Made by a program: the position numbers and the translations under genes
NCBI GenBank assembly: GCA_021730285.1
Contig: CP082962.1
Span: forward strand, 3,419,501 to 3,483,500
DNA length: 64,000 nt
DNA from: Desulfovibrio sp. JY
GTDB lineage: Bacteria; Desulfobacterota; Desulfovibrionia; Desulfovibrionales; Desulfovibrionaceae
Reading direction: 5' to 3'
In this document: positions 43,931-52,848 of the stretch, piece after piece
Layout of the letters: the number at the start of each line of letters is the position of its first letter
How positions within the stretch are numbered: position 1 is the stretch's first letter
The notes under the pieces: model-generated
Seen by the model: the letters and a program-made list of their open reading frames with translations, nothing else
The model's database searches: none
Told to the model about the DNA's origin: nothing

Positions 43931-46900
43931 TCAATCTTCCTCGTCTGCCCCGTTGGTTTCAGCTCGGGGAGGGCTCCGCTTTTTGAGGTTGCGCTCCTCC
44001 ACCCAGCAATAAAGGATGGGAACGATGAACACGGACAGGATGGCGATGGTCATGCCGCCAAAAGACGGAATGGCCATGGGCACCATGATGTCCGCGCCCC
44101 GTCCCCGGGAGGTGAGAATCGGCAGCAACGCCAGGATGGTGGTGGCTGCGGTCATAAGCGCCGGCCGAATGCGTCGTTTGGCCCCTTCCAGCACGGCCAG
44201 GCGCACCTCGGCCACGGATTCGTGCCGGTGTCCGGTCAGGCTCTGGTCCAGGTAGGTGGCCATGAGCACGCCATCGTCGGCGGCGATGCCGAAAAGCGCC
44301 AGGAATCCCACCCAGATGGCGACACTGAGGTTGATGGGGCGCACCTGGAAGAGTTCCCGCATGGACGTGCCGAACACATGGAAATTGAGGAACCAGTCCT
44401 GACCGTAGAACCAGATCATGAGAAAACCGCCCGACCAGGCCACCAGGATGCCCGAAAAGACGAACAAAGCCGTGCGTGTGGAGCGGAACTGGAAATAGAG
44501 GATGAGGAAGATGACGGCGAGCGACAAAGGCAGAACGATGGAGAGGCGTTTCTGGGCCCGAATCTGGTTTTCGTAATTACCGGCGAACACGTAAGACACG
44601 CCGGAGGGAAGATTCAACTCGCCGGTCTGGCGCATGTGATCGAGGTAGGCCTTGGCCTGCTCCACCACGTCCACCTCGGCGAAACCGGGTTTCTTGTCGA
44701 AGAGCACATAACCGGTCAGGAACGTGTCCTCGCTTTTGATCACCTGGGGGCCGCGCACGTAGCGGATCGAGGCAAGTTGCTCGAGGGGGATCTCCTGGCC
44801 GCCCGGAGCGGAGACCAGGATTTTTTTCAGGTCCGGGAAATCGTCGCGAAGCTCCCGCATGTAGCGCACCCGCACCGGATAGCGTTCCCGCCCTTCCACG
44901 GTGGAGGTCAGGGGCATGCCGCCGATGGCCGTCTGGATGACGTCTTGTACCTGACCGATCATGATGCCGTAGCGGGAGATGGCATCGCGGTCGATGACGA
45001 TCTCCAGGTAGGGCTTGCCCACGATGCGGTCGGCGATGACCGCGTCGGCGGCCACGGAGGGCACCTGCTTGAGCAGGCGTTCGATCTGCAGGCCCACGCC
45101 CTCGATGGCTTCGAGGTTGGGGCCGTGGATCTTGATGCCCATGGGGGCGCGCATGCCGGACTGGAGCATGACCAGGCGGGCGGCGATGGGCTGGAGCTTG
45201 GGAGCCGAGGTCATGCCGGGGACGCGGGCGGCGGCGACGATGGCCTCCCAGATGTCGTTTGGCGTCTTGACGCCCGGCCAAGCCTTGCGGTTGGGATTGA
45301 GCTGCGGGTCGAGGGCCGGCCGCCAGAGGCGAAACGGCCTGCCGCCTTCTTCCGGGATGAGTTTCCCGGCCGCGTCGCGCACGAAGGTGCCGTGGACGAG
45401 ATACGGCAGGCCGTCCGGCCCGGACTGGGGACGGCCCTCCACGCTACGAAAATAATCCACCCGATCGGGGTCGAACTTGAACTGGAGTCGGTTGCCCGAG
45501 GCGTCCTCCAGGTATTCGGGCTTATAATTGATGACCGTCTCGATCATGGAGATGGGCGCCGGGTCCAGGGGCGTTTCGGCCCGGCCGAGCTTGCCCACGG
45601 CCATTTCCACTTCCGGCAGGGCCAGGATGGATTTATCCTGCATGGCCAGCATGGTCTCGACCTCGGACAGGGCGGCATGGGGCATGGTGGTCGGCATGTA
45701 CAGGAACGCCCCTTCGTCCAAGGGCGGCATGAATTCCTTGCCGAGCCCCGGGAAAATCCGGGCCAGGGCCGCGCCCGGCCCCGAGAGCCGGAGCGGCTCG
45801 GGCAGCCAGCCGAACACCGTGGGGAAGCCCATCCAGGTGACGGCTCCCAGAATGACCACGGCGGCCGGCAGCAGGAGGAAGGTCCGCTTGTGGTGCAAAA
45901 AAACGGCCAAAAGCAGCGGATAAACGTGCTGGAAGGCCTGGAAGCACAGCATGATGCCAAGGATCACCCCGGCGGTGAAAAGCACATTGAGGAAGGTTCC
46001 CTTTTCAGGTCCCAGCGGCAGCCAGTGTTCGGCCAGGACCGTGGTCACGGCCAGCACGACGATGGCGTTGTCCAGAATGCGCAGGACCTTGCCCAGGCGC
46101 GGCAGGCGGTCTTCCAGGACGAGACGTGCGGCCAGGTAGAAAAAGAGCAACCCCACCCACCATTTGACGACGACGAGCGCGGCCAGCCCCACGGCGGCGA
46201 AAACGGCCGGCCAGGCCAGACGCCGGGCCAGCGGCCGTTTGCCGGCCGGCCTGGCATGCCGGAACAGAACATGGGCCAGCACCGGCAGCACGGTCACGGC
46301 CACCACGATGGAGGCGAGCAGGGCGTAGGTCTTGGTGAAGGCCAGGGGCTTGAAGAGCTTGCCCTCGGCCCCTTGCATGGAAAAGACCGGCAAGAAGCTG
46401 ATGATGGTCATGGACACGGCCGTCAGCACCGCCCCGCCGACCTCGGCGGCAGCCCGCGCAACCAGGTCCAGCTTGTCGGCCCCGGGCGGGGCTTCGTCGA
46501 AATGCTTGAGGATGTTCTCGCAAACGATGATGCCGACGTCGACCATGACGCCGATGGCGATGGCGATGCCGGAAAGGGCCACGATGTTGGCGTCGACCCC
46601 GGTCAGCTTCATGGCGATGAAGGTCATGAGGATGGCCAGGGGAAGCAGCGAGGAGATGACCAGGGAACTGGCCAGGTGCATGACCGAGACCACCACCACG
46701 ATGACCGCCACCAGGGTCTCTTCCACCAGGGCGCTGTTCAAGGTGCCAAGTGTCTCGTGGATAAGCCCGGTGCGGTCGTAAAACGGCACGATGGTCACCT
46801 TGCTGACCCGGCCGTCGGGCAGGACCTTGGACGGCAGGCCCGGGGTGATCTCCGCGATCTTCTCCTTGACGTTCTTGATGGTGGTGAGCGGATTGGCCCC

Positions 46901-47872
46901 GTAACGCACCACCGCCACGCCGCCGACGGCCTCGCTGCCGCCCTTGTCCAGCGCTCCCCGGCGCAGGGCCGGCCCCTCGTGGACATGGGCCACGTCCCGC
47001 AGGCGGATGGGCTTGTTGTCGCGAGCGGTGACGACGGAATTTTCCAGGTCTTTTACGCCCTTTAAAAAGCCGATGCCCCGGATCACGTATTCCGCGCCGT
47101 TGCGTTCGATGGTGCGCGCCCCGACGTCGAGGTTGGACATGCGCACCGCCCCGAGCACGGCCTCCAGGCTCACCCCGGCGGCGCGCAACGCGTCGGGGTC
47201 CACGTCCACCTGGTACTCCTTGACGTAGCCGCCAACCGAGGCCGCCTCGCTCACCCCTTCGGCCGAGGCCAGGGCGTAGCGCACGTACCAGTCCTGGATG
47301 GAGCGCAGCTCGGCCGGGTCCCAGCCCCCGGCGGGATTGCCGTCCTTGTCCCGGCCTTCCAGGGTGTACCAGAAGATCTGGCCCAAGGCCGTGGCGTCCG
47401 GTCCGAGCATGGGGGTGACGCCCGTGGGCAGGGTGCCGGGCGGCAGGCTGGAGAGTTTTTCCAGCAGCCGCGAGCGCGACCAGTAGAACTCCACGGAATC
47501 CTGGAAGATGACGTAGATGCTGGAAAAGCCGAACATGGAGAAGCTGCGCACGGTCTTGACGCCCGGGATGCCGAGCAGGGCCACGGTCAGCGGGTAGGTG
47601 ATCTGGTCCTCCACGTCCTGGGGGGAACGCCCCGACCATTGGGTGAAGACGATCTGCTGGTTTTCGCCGATGTCCGGAATGGCGTCCACGGGCACCGGAT
47701 TGCGCGGCACGCCGAGCAGATCCCAGTCAAACGGGGCCACCATAGCGCCCCAGGCCACAACGAGGACGACGAAGAGCAGCACCGGCAGCCGGTTATGCAG
47801 ACAAAGACGAATGATCCGTTCCATGAGGCCGGGACGGTCGTCCGGACGAGGCGGCATGGGCGTCGTGGTCAT
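43931..47872 (-). CDS. cusA: Heavy-metal RND efflux pump CusA/CzcA family
   Basis: A 1313-residue inner-membrane RND pump of the HME group. It shows RDVAHVHEGPALRRG and GVDANIVALSGIAIAIGVMVDVGI (proton-relay TM4 with acidic residues), and the C-terminal TM10-12 region AIWVGFLALFGIAADDGVLM. It is roughly 250 residues longer than E. coli CusA. The excess is mainly an insertion at about residues 540-655 with several extra hydrophobic segments, before the usual FMPPLDEGAFLYMPTT motif. It begins four bases after cusB. Cu/Ag is the likely substrate because of the HMBD in CusB. Confidence 0.93.
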   Translation of the reverse strand: MTTTPMPPRPDDRPGLMERIIRLCLHNRLPVLLFVVLVVAWGAMVAPFDWDLLGVPRNPVPVDAIPDIGENQQIVFTQWSGRSPQDVEDQITYPLTVALLGIPGVKTVRSFSMFGFSSIYVIFQDSVEFYWSRSRLLEKLSSLPPGTLPTGVTPMLGPDATALGQIFWYTLEGRDKDGNPAGGWDPAELRSIQDWYVRYALASAEGVSEAASVGGYVKEYQVDVDPDALRAAGVSLEAVLGAVRMSNLDVGARTIERNGAEYVIRGIGFLKGVKDLENSVVTARDNKPIRLRDVAHVHEGPALRRGALDKGGSEAVGGVAVVRYGANPLTTIKNVKEKIAEITPGLPSKVLPDGRVSKVTIVPFYDRTGLIHETLGTLNSALVEETLVAVIVVVVSVMHLASSLVISSLLPLAILMTFIAMKLTGVDANIVALSGIAIAIGVMVDVGIIVCENILKHFDEAPPGADKLDLVARAAAEVGGAVLTAVSMTIISFLPVFSMQGAEGKLFKPLAFTKTYALLASIVVAVTVLPVLAHVLFRHARPAGKRPLARRLAWPAVFAAVGLAALVVVKWWVGLLFFYLAARLVLEDRLPRLGKVLRILDNAIVVLAVTTVLAEHWLPLGPEKGTFLNVLFTAGVILGIMLCFQAFQHVYPLLLAVFLHHKRTFLLLPAAVVILGAVTWMGFPTVFGWLPEPLRLSGPGAALARIFPGLGKEFMPPLDEGAFLYMPTTMPHAALSEVETMLAMQDKSILALPEVEMAVGKLGRAETPLDPAPISMIETVINYKPEYLEDASGNRLQFKFDPDRVDYFRSVEGRPQSGPDGLPYLVHGTFVRDAAGKLIPEEGGRPFRLWRPALDPQLNPNRKAWPGVKTPNDIWEAIVAAARVPGMTSAPKLQPIAARLVMLQSGMRAPMGIKIHGPNLEAIEGVGLQIERLLKQVPSVAADAVIADRIVGKPYLEIVIDRDAISRYGIMIGQVQDVIQTAIGGMPLTSTVEGRERYPVRVRYMRELRDDFPDLKKILVSAPGGQEIPLEQLASIRYVRGPQVIKSEDTFLTGYVLFDKKPGFAEVDVVEQAKAYLDHMRQTGELNLPSGVSYVFAGNYENQIRAQKRLSIVLPLSLAVIFLILYFQFRSTRTALFVFSGILVAWSGGFLMIWFYGQDWFLNFHVFGTSMRELFQVRPINLSVAIWVGFLALFGIAADDGVLMATYLDQSLTGHRHESVAEVRLAVLEGAKRRIRPALMTAATTILALLPILTSRGRGADIMVPMAIPSFGGMTIAILSVFIVPILYCWVEERNLKKRSPPRAETNGADEED

Positions 47873-47875
47873 GGC

Positions 47876-50164
47876 CTACTTTCCCGGGGCGATCTGCCCT
47901 TTGACCTCGCCGCAATCGCCCATTTCCGGCCCGAGGTAGGGGTTCTTCACGGTCTTGTCCGGGGAAATCCAGGTCGCGCCCTGGCCGTCGAAGGCCATGG
48001 GGCAATAGATTTCGAAGTACGGTCCCTTGGCCGCGCCCAAATGAGCCAGGGCCTGGGTCAGCCCCTTGGAGAACGGCTTGAAGCCCTTGCGGACGCCTTC
48101 CAGGTCCTTTGCCTTGGCCATCTCGGCCAGGCCCGCGTCGATATCGGTCTTGTCCGCCATCCAGGCCTTATGGGCGTCTCCGGACAGGGCTTCCATGGGC
48201 ACGGCCGGCACGGCCTTGCCCAACTCCTGGACCGCCGCCCGTGATTTGACCAGATCATTTCGGGCCAGGGCCAGTTGCAGCTTCGTGTAGGCGGCCATGA
48301 CCGTGTCGAACGCCTTACGGAAGGCCGGTGGGGCCTCGATCACGGCTTTCGGCGCTTGGGGCGCGGCTGCCGGGAGGGGCGGCGGAGGGGTTCCGGTCGA
48401 CGACACGTTTTCCTGTGTCGTCCCCGACGCCTTGGTAGCGCCATGCGTCATGGGCAAGGGGAACATGTCCATGGTCCGTTTCCAGTCGGCGGCCAGTTCC
48501 GCCAGACGGCGCTTGACTTCGTCCAGGGAGACAGACTCTCCCCCGACCACGGCATCGTTGCCGAGCAGCATGGACAGCTCCGACCACATGCCGGCAGCAG
48601 GACCGGTGAGAGAACGCGGGTCGACCTCCAACACGGCCTGCTTGAAGTCGCCGAAGGCCTCCTTGGCCTTGGCCAGATCGCCGGAGGCCGTCGCCTTGCC
48701 CAGTGCGTCGTAGGCCGCGCCCACGGGCGCAAGTTGCTCCAGGAAGGCCGGCACAACGGTCGCAGCCGCCTTAGCCTCGCCCTGCGCCGGTTGCATGCCG
48801 CCGGCCGCGCCGCCTTCGGGATTCATCATGCTCGGCTTGGCCTCAATCTGGGCCGCGCTGTCGATCATGAAACTTCCCCGGGTCACCACCCGCTCGCCTT
48901 CCGGCAGGCCGTTTTGCACCACGTAATAGGCTCCGGCCCGGGGGCCGAGCACGACCTCCCGGCCGGTAAAGACGCCCTCCTTGCCGGGGTCGGCCACGTA
49001 GACTACCGCCCGCTTGCCCGTGACCAGGGGCGCGGATTCGGGAATGACCAGGGGCTGTTGTCCACGCGCCGCCGGAGTCTGCTGCAGGCCGTGGACCAGC
49101 ATGCCGGGCTTGAGCGCGCCATCGGGATTGGGGACTTCCAGGCGTACCCGCACGGTGCGGGTCGTGTTGTTGAGGAATGGATCGATGAAGACCACCTTAC
49201 CGGTGAAGACCCGCCCCGGCAGGGCCTCGGCCTCGAACCGGGCCACATCGCCCACATGCACCCAGGGCAGGTCCTTTTCATAGGCGTCGAGTTCCACCCA
49301 GACCGTGCGCAGGTCGGCGATGGAGAAAAGCCGCGCCCCAGTAGCGACGTAAGCCCCTTCCACCACGTCCTTGCGCACGACCACGCCACCCACGGGCGCG
49401 GTGAGCAGCACATGGTCCATGGGCGCACCGCGCGAAACAGCGGCCGCGATCTGGGCCGGGGACAGGCCGAGCAGGCGCAACTTCTCCCGGGCGGCCCGTT
49501 CGGTGGCGGCCGCCGCCTCGCGAATGGCAGCGTTGTCGCTCGATCCGAACCGGGCCGAGGCCTTGCCGGCCTCTACCAGTTCGCTTTGGGCGGCCAAAAG
49601 TTCCGGGCTGTAGATCTCCGCCATCTTCTGGCCCTTGGCCACGGTCACGCCGGTCTGGTCCACATAGAGCTTGTCCAGCCGGCCGGGTACCCAGGCGGTA
49701 ATGGTGGCCATGGTGGATTCGTCGTAAGCCACCTTGCCGAAAAGCCGTGTGTCCACGTCCACGCCAAGACGCCTGACCGGGACCGTCTCCACCTGGGCCA
49801 GGGCCAGGGCGCTCGGACTCAGCGTCACTTGGCGCAGGCTGGCGGCAACGCCCGAACCGGTTTCGGATTTGTGGGCCGGCACAAGGTCCATGCCGCAGAT
49901 AGGGCACTTGCCGGGCTTGGGCAGGCGTATCCAAGGATGCATGACGCAGGTCCATTCCACGGCCTTTTGCCCCGTGCCTTCGCCATGGTCGTGTCCGGCG
50001 GCAGGCGTCGTTGCGGGCACCGCGTCCGTTGGCGTCGGGGGCGTCGTCGGCGACCGGCCGGAACCGCGAAGCAGATAGCCGAGCGCGAAGGCCACAAGGA
50101 AGACAACTCCGAGTGCAATGGCCAGGGTACGGAATTTAGGCTTTCTGTCGGCGTCGACGGACAT
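47876..50164 (-). CDS. cusB: Efflux periplasmic adaptor CusB with HMBD and DUF3347-like repeats
   Basis: A 762-residue membrane-fusion protein linking CusA to the outer-membrane channel. A signal anchor lies at residues 12-32. A heavy-metal-binding domain (WTCVMHPWIRLPKPGKCPIC) is at about 71-90. The barrel-sandwich and coiled-coil core follows (TAWVPGRLDKLYVDQTG, then APVGGVVVRKDVVEGAYV). The C-terminal 250 residues contain two DUF3347-like segments, the last ending FEIYCPMAFDGQGATWI, a Cys-containing metal-site pattern. It is much longer than E. coli CusB because of these additions. Start fixed by AGGGAGAG. It overlaps no gene but is tightly spaced to cusC and cusA. Confidence 0.92.
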   Translation of the reverse strand: MSVDADRKPKFRTLAIALGVVFLVAFALGYLLRGSGRSPTTPPTPTDAVPATTPAAGHDHGEGTGQKAVEWTCVMHPWIRLPKPGKCPICGMDLVPAHKSETGSGVAASLRQVTLSPSALALAQVETVPVRRLGVDVDTRLFGKVAYDESTMATITAWVPGRLDKLYVDQTGVTVAKGQKMAEIYSPELLAAQSELVEAGKASARFGSSDNAAIREAAAATERAAREKLRLLGLSPAQIAAAVSRGAPMDHVLLTAPVGGVVVRKDVVEGAYVATGARLFSIADLRTVWVELDAYEKDLPWVHVGDVARFEAEALPGRVFTGKVVFIDPFLNNTTRTVRVRLEVPNPDGALKPGMLVHGLQQTPAARGQQPLVIPESAPLVTGKRAVVYVADPGKEGVFTGREVVLGPRAGAYYVVQNGLPEGERVVTRGSFMIDSAAQIEAKPSMMNPEGGAAGGMQPAQGEAKAAATVVPAFLEQLAPVGAAYDALGKATASGDLAKAKEAFGDFKQAVLEVDPRSLTGPAAGMWSELSMLLGNDAVVGGESVSLDEVKRRLAELAADWKRTMDMFPLPMTHGATKASGTTQENVSSTGTPPPPLPAAAPQAPKAVIEAPPAFRKAFDTVMAAYTKLQLALARNDLVKSRAAVQELGKAVPAVPMEALSGDAHKAWMADKTDIDAGLAEMAKAKDLEGVRKGFKPFSKGLTQALAHLGAAKGPYFEIYCPMAFDGQGATWISPDKTVKNPYLGPEMGDCGEVKGQIAPGK

Positions 50165-50187
50165 GGATGTTCTCTCCCTGGCCGAGG

Positions 50188-51663
50188 TTATTTGACGGAC
50201 CCCGAATAGGCGCTCAGCGATTGCAGGGAACCATAGACCGTGTAGGACACGTCCTCGCCCACGAGCATGTCGATCTCGGCCAGGCGTTGGGCCTGGGTAG
50301 CCAGGGCACGGATGTGGTTGAGTTCGAATTCGAGAAGGCTGCGCTGGGTGTTGACGAGGTCGGCGAATCCGGCCCGGCCGGCCTGGTAGGACGCCAACAT
50401 GGCGGCCAGGGTCTGCTGGGCTTTGGGGATCAGAACCTTTTGGTACAGCTCGATTTTGCGGGCGGCGTCGCGGTAGTTGTACAGGGCGAGCTTGAGATCG
50501 GCCGCAAGCTTCTCGGCCAAACCCTCCCGATCGGCCACGGCGGCTGTCTCCCGGGCCTTGGCCTCCCGGATGGCGGCCCTTCGCTTGCCAATCCACAAGG
50601 GAATATTCAGCGACACCGAGGCCACCCAGGCGTCCTTGCCCGAGTCGCGCGGCGGCGGGGAGGGCGAGGTCATCTTCTGGCTGCTCGCGTCGTAGCGGGA
50701 GACGTAATAACTGTAGGGACCGGTGATGATGGTCTCGATGCCGAAGGTCAGATCCGGGATGAAGTCCATCCGGGCCAGTGAACCGCCGATCTTTTCTTTC
50801 TTGGCCAGGTAGTCGTAGACCTTGAGCTGCGGATTGCGGTCATTGAGGGCCGCCAGCAGCTTTGTGTCGTCAAGCGTGACCCGCATGACCGGAATGTCCG
50901 GCGCGTCGGGAAGCGGAGCCTCCACGGGCCGGTTCATGACGGCATTCAAGGCTGCGGCCAGGGGATGTCGCAAGTCTTCCTGGGAGCGGTAGCGATCATC
51001 GAGTTTGTCGCGTTCCATCTGGATGCCGAGGAGGTCGCCATAGCCGGCAAGGCCCGCCGTGTAACGGGCCTTGACCACGCCTTCCAGGTAATCGAGCAGA
51101 TCCCTGTTCTCCTTGGTCAGGGCAATGGCCCGTAGCAGGTAGGCGTATTCGAAATAGGTCTTTTTTACCTCATAAAACAGTGAAAGGCGCAGTGCGTCGA
51201 ACCGGGCTTTTTCGGCATCAGCCAAAGCGGCCGCCGCGTCGCCCTTGGCGATCAGCTTGCCGATCCAGGGCAAAGTCTGGGTCAGGCCCAGGCGGGCATT
51301 TTGCGGGCCGACCCTGGTTTCCACGGGCACGATGAAATAGCCGAAGGTGAACCGGGGATCGGGCAGGGACATCTCCTGGGGAACGCGCTCCAGGGCGGCT
51401 TGGACACGCTGAAATGCGGCCTTGAGCCGTGTGTTTTTTTCAGCTGTTTCCTTGAGATAGACGCCGATGTCGGCCTCGGCTTTTTCCCCGGCGGCCTGGG
51501 CTCCAGCAGGGAGGACCGGCCCGGAGTCCCTCGTCTCACGCACCGGATGCGTCTTCGCGGCGTGGGCGGGCAAGACAAACGCCGCGAGAAGAAGGATTGC
51601 AAGCCCTTGCAGCCCTCTCAAGGCCGGTCGAAAAATTGCTTCTGCGAGATGGGGCATTGTCAT
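50188..51663 (-). CDS. cusC: Outer-membrane efflux channel (TolC/CusC family)
   Basis: A 491-residue outer-membrane factor with a Sec signal peptide (cleavage after AHA, about residue 35). It has two long repeats of coiled helices (YEVKKTYFEYAYLLRAIALT, then LALYNYRDAARKIELYQKVL), typical of TolC-like channels that dock to CusB. No lipobox is visible. ATGs at 51663 and 51657 are both possible; the second has GGGAA at better spacing. First gene of the cusCBA-sensor-EF-hand operon. The roughly 300 nt upstream (51664-51965) holds no gene. An AT-rich TATAAC-containing patch near 51727-51745 may be its promoter. Confidence 0.92.
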   Translation of the reverse strand: MTMPHLAEAIFRPALRGLQGLAILLLAAFVLPAHAAKTHPVRETRDSGPVLPAGAQAAGEKAEADIGVYLKETAEKNTRLKAAFQRVQAALERVPQEMSLPDPRFTFGYFIVPVETRVGPQNARLGLTQTLPWIGKLIAKGDAAAALADAEKARFDALRLSLFYEVKKTYFEYAYLLRAIALTKENRDLLDYLEGVVKARYTAGLAGYGDLLGIQMERDKLDDRYRSQEDLRHPLAAALNAVMNRPVEAPLPDAPDIPVMRVTLDDTKLLAALNDRNPQLKVYDYLAKKEKIGGSLARMDFIPDLTFGIETIITGPYSYYVSRYDASSQKMTSPSPPPRDSGKDAWVASVSLNIPLWIGKRRAAIREAKARETAAVADREGLAEKLAADLKLALYNYRDAARKIELYQKVLIPKAQQTLAAMLASYQAGRAGFADLVNTQRSLLEFELNHIRALATQAQRLAEIDMLVGEDVSYTVYGSLQSLSAYSGSVK

Positions 51664-51965
51664 TTCCCGGCGCGGCAGCGCCCATCCTGTCGGTTCTTGG
51701 CAAGACAAGAAAGACTCTTACTATGTTATATCCTTTTTTGTACAAACGTCCATCCTCCTGACCTGCCAGCGAATGACAATCAGGGATCAAAGAGTGCCAT
51801 TCTCGGCCATCAGGGTGGTTAGCAGGGGACGATGTGTCTGACCTGGGATGAGATTCCCCGGGACCGGAGACTGCTTACTTCAGTCATTGTATGTCCCGAG
51901 CTAGGTATGTCTTTCCGAGGTCTAGGTGGTTTCTCTTGCTCCGAGCCTCGAAAAATAAATGAGCA

Positions 51966-52271
51966 TTACACCGTGCAGCTTTCCCCGAAATCAAAACGAA
52001 CAGGCTTTCCCACGATCTTACCAACTTTCAGTATAGTGGACAGAGTAATAGAAGTATTCTTTTCGTCCAAAATCTTATCTACGAATGAACGACTTATACC
52101 CATCATTTTGGCAACAGCAGTCTTGCTGATGTTGCGTGATTCCTTGTAATTTTGAAGCTTCCAAGCGATAACGCGCTTGATTGCGGTAGCTTCGCACTCT
52201 TCGTAGATTTCTTCCTCTTTCAAAAAATCGTCAAAAGATGAGCCGATACAGTTATTGTTTTCGGTTGTCAT
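51966..52271 (-). CDS. higA: HigA-type antitoxin (XRE helix-turn-helix)
   Basis: A 101-residue antitoxin with an N-terminal toxin-binding segment (SSFDDFLKEEEIYEECEATA) and a C-terminal XRE helix-turn-helix (SKTAVAKMMGISRSFVDKIL). It is the usual antitoxin of phage Gp49-like HigB toxins. It has its own ATG at 52271 preceded by GGAGGG, although it is also in frame with the toxin upstream. It likely autoregulates via the palindrome at 52644-52661. Confidence 0.88.
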   Translation of the reverse strand: MTTENNNCIGSSFDDFLKEEEIYEECEATAIKRVIAWKLQNYKESRNISKTAVAKMMGISRSFVDKILDEKNTSITLSTILKVGKIVGKPVRFDFGESCTV

Positions 52272-52634
52272 AATAGCTGCCCTCCAGTTTAAGAGATGCC
52301 AAGATTTTTTTCTTCTGTCTTTGGCAAGCTCCAAATTCGATTGAGGTGTCTTTTGCGTCTTTTTGACAAACCCATCTAGCAAATACATGCAACCACTTTC
52401 GACACAAAAAAGAACCCTGGCAATCGTACCGTTGGGAAAATCGGTGCGGACCTCGAAAATCCCGCTGCCCATGGGCCGGCATGTGGGCATACCGATGGGC
52501 CATCCGACCTCGACGGTAAAAATATCGTCGCCGGCAAGCCGCTGATGATCCTTGTTCAAGCCCTTGAGCCAGTCCCAAACGGGTTCATTGCCCGACGGGG
52601 TCCGATAGAAGTGGGCTTGAAGTCGCTTGTCCAT
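52272..52634 (-). CDS. higB: HigB-type toxin (phage Gp49-like), fused in frame to the antitoxin
   Basis: A RelE/HigB-superfamily mRNA interferase-like toxin of about 115 residues (PSGNEPVWDWLKGLN, then DDIFTVEVGWPIGMP, ARVLFCVESGCMYLLDGFVKK, and TPQSNLELAK). The reading frame does not stop at the toxin end but continues through WHLLNWRAAI into the antitoxin. At an A7 run (52305-52311), one additional A would give KKILASLKLEGSYYDNRKQ and a stop at 52252, overlapping the antitoxin start as in ordinary HigBA operons. Either slippage produces both forms, or the run holds a sequencing/real indel. Confidence 0.82.
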
Positions 52635-52643
52635 GAAGAGAGG

Positions 52644-52661
52644 TGTACTTTTTTTAGTACA
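52644..52661. promoter_or_regulatory. Palindromic operator of the toxin-antitoxin operon
   Basis: TGTACT-T6-AGTACA (plus strand) is a perfect 6-bp inverted repeat ten bases upstream of the toxin ATG. Position and symmetry are those of a HigA autoregulation site. Confidence 0.6.
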
Positions 52662-52695
52662 ACAGCCAAGGGGGCTGGCAGGGGAGCCCAAAAGA

Positions 52696-52723
52696 AAAAC
52701 GGGCCACCCCAGCCCGTTTTTTT
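52696..52723 (+). terminator. Terminator-like hairpin
   Basis: AAAACGGGC and GCCCGTTTT enclose a 7-nt loop and are followed by TTT on the plus strand. No plus-strand gene ends here now, so it may be a relic or may insulate the toxin-antitoxin promoter. Confidence 0.6.
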
Positions 52724-52812
52724 ATCCCAGCGCCCGAGCCGGCCATTTTCGCCAGCCCATTTGGCCCACTTTTGGCCAACTAACTCAGGAATAAATATGG
52801 GAAAAAGAAAAA

Positions 52813-52840
52813 AGGGGCTTACGATTTCTCGTAAGCCCCT
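52813..52840 (-). terminator. Terminator of tRNA-Met, island-borne
   Basis: On the minus strand AGGGGCTTACGA-GAAA-TCGTAAGCCCCT is followed by TTTTTCTTTTT, eight bases beyond the tRNA CCA. This lies on the island side of the tRNA and replaces the terminator left behind at 36005-36042. Confidence 0.9.
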
Positions 52841-52848
52841 GATTTTCT

